This document shows positions 4,684 to 7,696 of a DNA stretch of 7,696 bases, one piece after another (positions within the stretch are counted from its first letter, which is position 1; the number at the start of each line of letters is the position of its first letter). Under the pieces are notes generated by a model, which was not told the DNA's origin, made no database searches, and was given only the letters and a program-made list of their open reading frames with translations. The position numbers and the translations under genes are program-made. The DNA is from DAIRGB01 sp036794765 (lineage in GTDB: Bacteria; Patescibacteriota; JAHJAL01): contig DAIRGB010000052.1 in the NCBI GenBank assembly GCA_036794765.1, positions 1 to 7,696 on the forward strand. The letters are read 5' to 3'.

Positions 4684-6190
4684 CTTGACGGTCCTTGGGA
4701 CCGCAAAGCGCCTCATTTATATTGAATGGGAGCGCTTTTTTGACCGTTCCGAAACCATTTTTTGTGTCATAGCTCAAACCCTCGGGAAATATCAAGCCGT
4801 GTATCTTCCTTTGATAATCCACATCGGACTTTTCCCAATATTTGGCTGGCGTTCCGACAAAATCCATCACACATTCTAAAGCACCTTCAAAATCAACCTC
4901 ATTCAAAAAGTCAAATTTGCTCTCTAATTGATTTTTTTGTATTTCCAGTGTCTCAACCTTCATTTCATATTTTTCACGCATTACATCGCTTCTGGTATTG
5001 GTTGCCAAGTCTACGCACCTCTCAATTTCCTGATTAAATATGTTGATTTGTTTTTCTTGATCTTTCTGACCAACTATCATTTCTTTTTCTTTTCTATTCC
5101 AAATATCCTTGGCTATCACCTCAGATAATTCAATAATTTCCTTTTCTGGGCTTATTAAGGTCAACAATTTAATATATTCTCCATGCAAAATATCAGGTTC
5201 GATATTCTTTGGTTTTGCATGGCACTTAGAATCATTGCATGTATATCTAAAAACCTTTTTGCCTGAGCCATTAGTTGGAGATGAACTAGTAAAATCGTTA
5301 CCACAACATCCACATTTAATTAATTTCCTTAAAGGAAAAATATCACTTTTGTTTTTACATAATTTTCTTGGCGGTTTGATATTTAACCTTATTTCAATCT
5401 TGTCTAAAGTCTCATCACTTATAATTGCTTGGTGATGGCCTTTTCTTCTATCAACATCCCATTTTTTGAATTCAATATAGCCTGCATAAAATGATGCATT
5501 GATTAATAATCTCTCAGGCAAACCTTTTTTAACATCCCTGCCATCACCATACAAATCTTTTTCTTGCAAAAACACTCTCATTTCAGAATGATTTGTTGAC
5601 ACACCATCACTAAATTTTTCCAAGCATTCAGCTACTATCTTTGATTCTCTTTCTTGAGGAAATAATAATTGACCATGCTCTTGTGTCTTCTGGTATTTGT
5701 AACTAAATGGGACTCTGCCAAACGGCCAATAACCTTTTTCTAATCTGGCCTTTTGTTTATCTATAACCTTTTTTCTGTTTGAGGTTCTGCCGTATTGGGC
5801 AACACCAGATAATATAATTTCCAATAATTCGGATTCTTCGGAATCGTCAAATTTAAAAGAGGGACATTCAAGTTTTGCGCCCCTTGATTTTAACTGCGCT
5901 CTTAATTCCAAATGGACCCTCACATCCCTTGCCAACCTGGAAATATCATCAATAATTACCACATAGCTATTGTGGATATTATCATCTATATATTTAATCA
6001 GTTCTTTAATGCCTGGGCGTTCTAATATTCCACCGGAAACACCTTTATCATAAAAGGTCTTTTCATATTTATAGCCAATATATTTAGCATACTGCTTGCA
6101 TTTATGCTCTTGCCCTTCGATTCCATGACCATCTTTCACTTGTTGAAGTGATGACACACGGCAATAAATTAATGCTTTGGTTTTTGACAT
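4634..6190 (-). CDS. Large serine recombinase (site-specific integrase of the element)
   Basis: About 518 residues. Numbering here is from an alternative TTG at 6205, five codons upstream; the ATG at 6190 (residue 6) is preferred because MSKTKALIYCRVSS is the usual spacing to the catalytic serine. Domains: resolvase N-terminal domain (about 9-150) with RVSS and catalytic S18, then DDISRLARD (86-94) with the paired arginines R90 and R93; the Recombinase DNA-binding domain (about 157-280, GYWPFGRVPFSY); a zinc ribbon (C298, C301, C323, C328); a coiled coil (about 355-430); and a C-terminal IFPEGLSYD motif (472-480). Such enzymes insert circular DNA into one attachment site through a covalent phosphoserine. 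The last ~16 codons (ending MAGVEPASRLFFNY) and the TAG stop are antisense to ssrA, so the integration site provides the gene's 3' end. It follows the KHG-motif gene by 25 bases, probably in one operon. No strong Shine-Dalgarno is visible at either start. Confidence 0.93.
   Translation of the reverse strand: MSKTKALIYCRVSSLQQVKDGHGIEGQEHKCKQYAKYIGYKYEKTFYDKGVSGGILERPGIKELIKYIDDNIHNSYVVIIDDISRLARDVRVHLELRAQLKSRGAKLECPSFKFDDSEESELLEIILSGVAQYGRTSNRKKVIDKQKARLEKGYWPFGRVPFSYKYQKTQEHGQLLFPQERESKIVAECLEKFSDGVSTNHSEMRVFLQEKDLYGDGRDVKKGLPERLLINASFYAGYIEFKKWDVDRRKGHHQAIISDETLDKIEIRLNIKPPRKLCKNKSDIFPLRKLIKCGCCGNDFTSSSPTNGSGKKVFRYTCNDSKCHAKPKNIEPDILHGEYIKLLTLISPEKEIIELSEVIAKDIWNRKEKEMIVGQKDQEKQINIFNQEIERCVDLATNTRSDVMREKYEMKVETLEIQKNQLESKFDFLNEVDFEGALECVMDFVGTPAKYWEKSDVDYQRKIHGLIFPEGLSYDTKNGFGTVKKALPFNINEALCGPKDRQVEMAGVEPASRLFFNY
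4651..4703. other. Attachment-site region of the integrated element at the ssrA 3' end
   Basis: Host ssrA and the element meet here. The ssrA T-arm and acceptor 3' strand (4659-4683) also encode the last residues of the recombinase on the opposite strand. Directly beyond is a perfect dyad, CGGTCC-TTG-GGACCG (4689-4703), which could be part of the recombinase binding site. The crossover dinucleotide cannot be located because the other attachment half is outside the window; a repeat of part of 4651-4690 is expected at the far end of the element. Confidence 0.6.
4705..4741 (+). terminator. Intrinsic terminator downstream of ssrA, embedded in the recombinase gene
   Basis: AAAGCGC (4705-4711) pairs with GCGCTTT (4732-4738). 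Inside that, CTCATT (4712-4717) pairs with AATGGG-side bases 4725-4730 with one G-T wobble and a bulged A4731. The loop is 7 bases, and T residues run 4736-4741. On the plus strand this is a typical terminator 21 bases after the tmRNA discriminator. On the minus strand it is coding sequence, about recombinase residues 488-500, and no T-tract follows, so it should not stop recombinase transcription. Confidence 0.75.
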
Positions 6191-6215
6191 AATAAAATTT
6201 ACCAAACAAACCCAT

Positions 6216-6755
6216 TTACCTTGATAACATTATTTCTCCAGTAATTGGAGCATCAACTTTTTCACCTTTTCTCATCCTCTGGATTCTTTCCAATTCATGG
6301 ATAGCTTTATACATCCTATTTTCTAACGATTTTTCATATCTATGATACTTTTCACCAAGCAATTCAATTTCTTCCGTGTCAATTTGTTGTGTATATCCCT
6401 CTTTAACAATCTTTTCCGTTTCCCATTGAGGCAAAGTGCTCTCGGTTATGGTTGGGTTAATTGTCGCTTTCATAAACTCTTTTTCAACTCGATTTAATCG
6501 AAATAACTTGAAATAACTTATCGCTATTCTTTCAGTTAACATTTCTTCAATAAAACCAACTGGCATACAGTCATTAAATAATTGGTCCATAAAACAGTCC
6601 AAAATGCCTCTTTCATAGTCTGTTACAATTTCAGACAATATCCCATGTTTCCTTGCATTAAACCTTATAATATCCTTTCCATCTTCCGTTTTAACTCCGC
6701 CTAGTTTGGCATTGTTCTGGTTTGCTAATTGTTGCTTTTCGCTTATTTTTTTCAT
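6216..6755 (-). CDS. KHG-motif accessory protein of unknown function, linked to the integrase
   Basis: A 179-residue soluble protein that I cannot assign to a function. The N-terminus has GGVKTEDGKDIIRFNARKHG (19-38), a form of the 'GPKT-x-GK-x-R-x-NA-x-KHG' motif seen in many small bacterial proteins of unknown role, often on mobile DNA. The C-terminal part contains YEKSLENRMYKAIHELERIQ (140-159), an amphipathic helix that also recurs in that family and may dimerise or form a coiled coil. The middle (50-135) looks helical and acidic. The gene ends 25 bases before the recombinase ATG, so they are probably co-transcribed and a role with integration or excision is plausible but unproven. The start ATG at 6755 lies inside the end of the preceding small ORF, suggesting translational coupling. 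Confidence 0.8.
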   Translation of the reverse strand: MKKISEKQQLANQNNAKLGGVKTEDGKDIIRFNARKHGILSEIVTDYERGILDCFMDQLFNDCMPVGFIEEMLTERIAISYFKLFRLNRVEKEFMKATINPTITESTLPQWETEKIVKEGYTQQIDTEEIELLGEKYHRYEKSLENRMYKAIHELERIQRMRKGEKVDAPITGEIMLSR

Positions 6756-6879
6756 TGTTTAAATAATCATCTATTACGATTTCAATAATTGAATACAATT
6801 TATCTCTAATTGATTTTACTTGCTCATCCGATAAATTATATTTTTGCAAATACTTTTTGCATTCTTCGACTTTTAACAT
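6691..6879 (-). CDS. Small helical hypothetical protein, 62 aa
   Basis: I do not recognise a named family. Residues 1-46 read as a compact helical domain: CKKYLQKYNLS, then DEQVKSIRDKLYSIIEIVID, then DYLNNEKNKRK. The last ~20 residues are polar and basic. Its 3' 65 bases overlap the start of the KHG-motif gene in another frame, so the tail may be constrained mainly by that gene. The sequence looks protein-like (regular heptad-type spacing of I/L/Y with charged residues) and the gene keeps the dense minus-strand packing of the element. No strong ribosome site is visible before the ATG at 6879. It could be a small regulator or DNA-binding accessory protein; this is a guess from size and position. 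Confidence 0.6.
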   Translation of the reverse strand: MLKVEECKKYLQKYNLSDEQVKSIRDKLYSIIEIVIDDYLNNEKNKRKATISKPEQCQTRRS

Positions 6880-6958
6880 CTAATCTGGAATCATTTAACC
6901 CTGATTTTTCAGTAGTTAAATCCAGCTTGTAATTAACCCCGATGATTTCGGTAGTCAT
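6836..6958 (-). CDS. Candidate 40-aa ORF coupled to the regulator gene by ATGA
   Basis: The ATG at 6958-6956 overlaps the TGA stop of the MerR-type gene (6957-6955) as ATGA, a classic translational-coupling junction. The frame runs 40 codons to TAA at 6838-6836 and overlaps the start of the 62-aa ORF by 44 bases. The peptide has a near-repeat: MTTEIIGVNYKLD followed by LTTEKSGLNDSRLD. Because the same DNA contains two palindromes, the peptide repeat may be a by-product of duplicated regulatory sites rather than a sign of a protein. No recognised family. Confidence 0.35.
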   Translation of the reverse strand: MTTEIIGVNYKLDLTTEKSGLNDSRLDVKSRRMQKVFAKI

Positions 6959-6960
6959 AT
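6894..6960. promoter_or_regulatory. Two related palindromic sites, possible operators or RNA hairpins
   Basis: Copy A (6894-6920) is a nested dyad: TTTAAC ... GTTAAA outside and CTGA-TTTT-TCAG inside. Copy B (6932-6960) has the same layout, with inner CCGA-TGATT-TCGG and a decayed outer dyad. The inner arms differ by a matched pair of changes (T to C on one side, A to G on the other), so palindromy is kept. They lie just after the MerR-type regulator gene and before the small ORFs and integrase genes, where a regulator or excision factor could bind. Confidence 0.45.
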
Positions 6961-7696
6961 TTTGTTTTTCTCTGTCCTCTCAATGATTACTGGCTCGCCG
7001 TTCTCAACTTCTATCCTTATTTTCTGAAACTTCTTTTCTCTTATTAGATCAATTAATTTCTTATTCTTATCATCAATCTTTTCCGATGAATTTATTCTCT
7101 CTATTTTCCCATCCTTTGATATTACTTCAATTTTTGTATATTTTTCTTGCCTCAACATAAATATCAAATCAAGTTCACCTTTCTTCAATGGGACCTTTGG
7201 GTCCCTTTTTAATTTCTTATCTCCACGCTTAAATAATTTATTTACTATATTATTAATGGATATTTTTAAATAGTTGGCATTTGTAAAATTGAAATGTTCA
7301 GAGGCTTCAATCTCATCCTCGGTAGCAATATCAGCAAAACCATCTTCGAGCACAAATAAATAAACTGGATAATTTGATAATGCGAGAGTCAAATAATAAC
7401 AAAATAATTTTGTTTCAATTTCTTTATCATCTTTTTCTGAATCAAACAGCCATTTTTTAACATTTAATATTTTTTCATTAGAAAAGCCAAATCGCCTTAA
7501 TTCAGACATTATATGCATCCAAACATTATCTGTGGGGCTAAACTTTCTCCACTCTTTATCTGAATCCCTAGCATCATCAAGTAATCCCAATTTAGTCCAA
7601 TGATTTATAATTCTGTAAGTTATATTGTTATCTTTCTTTACCTTGTATTTCTTGTTTAACCATATATCAGTTAATTCTGGTTTGGGTAGAAAATGC
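6955..7696 (-). CDS. MerR-type HTH regulator, 5' end beyond the window
   Basis: The frame is open from the right edge (first full codon at 7695) to TGA at 6957-6955, about 246 residues visible; the true start is outside. A TTG at 7590 lies mid-domain and is not a credible start. Reading from the edge, ITYRIINHWTKLGLLDDAR, then WRKFSPTDNVWMHIMSELRR and FGFSNEKI reproduce the MerR winged-helix pattern (Y-R-x-I-x-x-W...LGLL ... R-x-(Y/F)-S-x-x-D ... LR-x-x-GFS-x-x-x-I). MerR-like domains bind promoter DNA as dimers; in integrating elements similar proteins also serve as excision factors. No known effector domain follows. Instead there is a helical middle part and a duplicated C-terminal module (about 7176-7077 and 7062-6961) with KIEVISKDGKIERI and KIRIEVENGEPVIIER. 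It heads the visible operon toward the integrase and may control it or its direction; this is inference. Confidence 0.75.
   Translation of the reverse strand, partial: HFLPKPELTDIWLNKKYKVKKDNNITYRIINHWTKLGLLDDARDSDKEWRKFSPTDNVWMHIMSELRRFGFSNEKILNVKKWLFDSEKDDKEIETKLFCYYLTLALSNYPVYLFVLEDGFADIATEDEIEASEHFNFTNANYLKISINNIVNKLFKRGDKKLKRDPKVPLKKGELDLIFMLRQEKYTKIEVISKDGKIERINSSEKIDDKNKKLIDLIREKKFQKIRIEVENGEPVIIERTEKNKI

Noticed and set aside
4651..4684. A separate tRNA gene suggested by the T-arm-like sequence
   Set aside because: There is no anticodon or D arm upstream; the sequence pairs with GGGGATG at 4255 and is the 3' half of the tmRNA.
4685..5435. Several plus-strand open frames opposite the recombinase
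   Set aside because: Antisense to conserved recombinase domains; no motif or start signal supports them.
6750..6760. Programmed frameshift at the A-rich run joining the 62-aa ORF to the KHG protein
   Set aside because: The required shift is +1 (or -2) on an A-run better suited to -1 slippage, and the KHG gene has its own ATG there; simple overlap explains it.

Overview
The window looks like a piece of a low-GC bacterial chromosome, most likely from the Candidate Phyla Radiation (Patescibacteria). The main clues are a large cysteine-rich protein of a type I associate with those genomes, compact housekeeping genes with little or no Shine-Dalgarno signal, and a tmRNA with an unusually long tag. 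TGA is used as a stop, so there is no sign of a recoded UGA. The phylum call is inference from gene content, not from a marker gene.

Left part (1-4254), host genes: an HU-type DNA-binding protein (plus) with a good promoter, ribosome binding site and bidirectional terminator; a ~117-bp imperfect palindrome resembling a miniature mobile or REP-like element; a convergent 574-aa protein with 37 cysteines and two related end modules flanking two cysteine-dense repeats (minus); an AI-2E-type membrane permease (plus); and smpB (plus), whose promoter sits so close to the ATG that the mRNA is probably leaderless. A 10-bp-period repeat (core AAGAGTTTCTAA) occurs before the permease and again, as two opposed arrays, between smpB and ssrA.

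Centre (4255-4683): a complete tmRNA gene, ssrA, beside its partner smpB. The tRNA-like ends, four pseudoknots, the resume codon GCC at 4357, a 29-codon tag frame and its stop in a GAAA-capped hairpin can all be read directly. The tag ends GYSFA rather than the usual LAA.

Right part (4684-7696), integrated element: genes on the minus strand run towards ssrA and end in a large serine recombinase whose last ~16 codons and stop lie inside the antisense strand of the ssrA 3' end. This is the signature of a site-specific element inserted at ssrA. Upstream of the integrase, tightly packed, are a KHG-motif accessory protein, two very small overlapping ORFs, and a MerR-type regulator that runs off the right edge. 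A pair of covarying palindromes lies just after the regulator gene. The element's far end and its second attachment site are outside the window.

Together, smpB and ssrA form the trans-translation ribosome-rescue system, and the mobile element uses the 3' end of ssrA as its docking site while leaving a full-length tmRNA and supplying a terminator-like hairpin just downstream.
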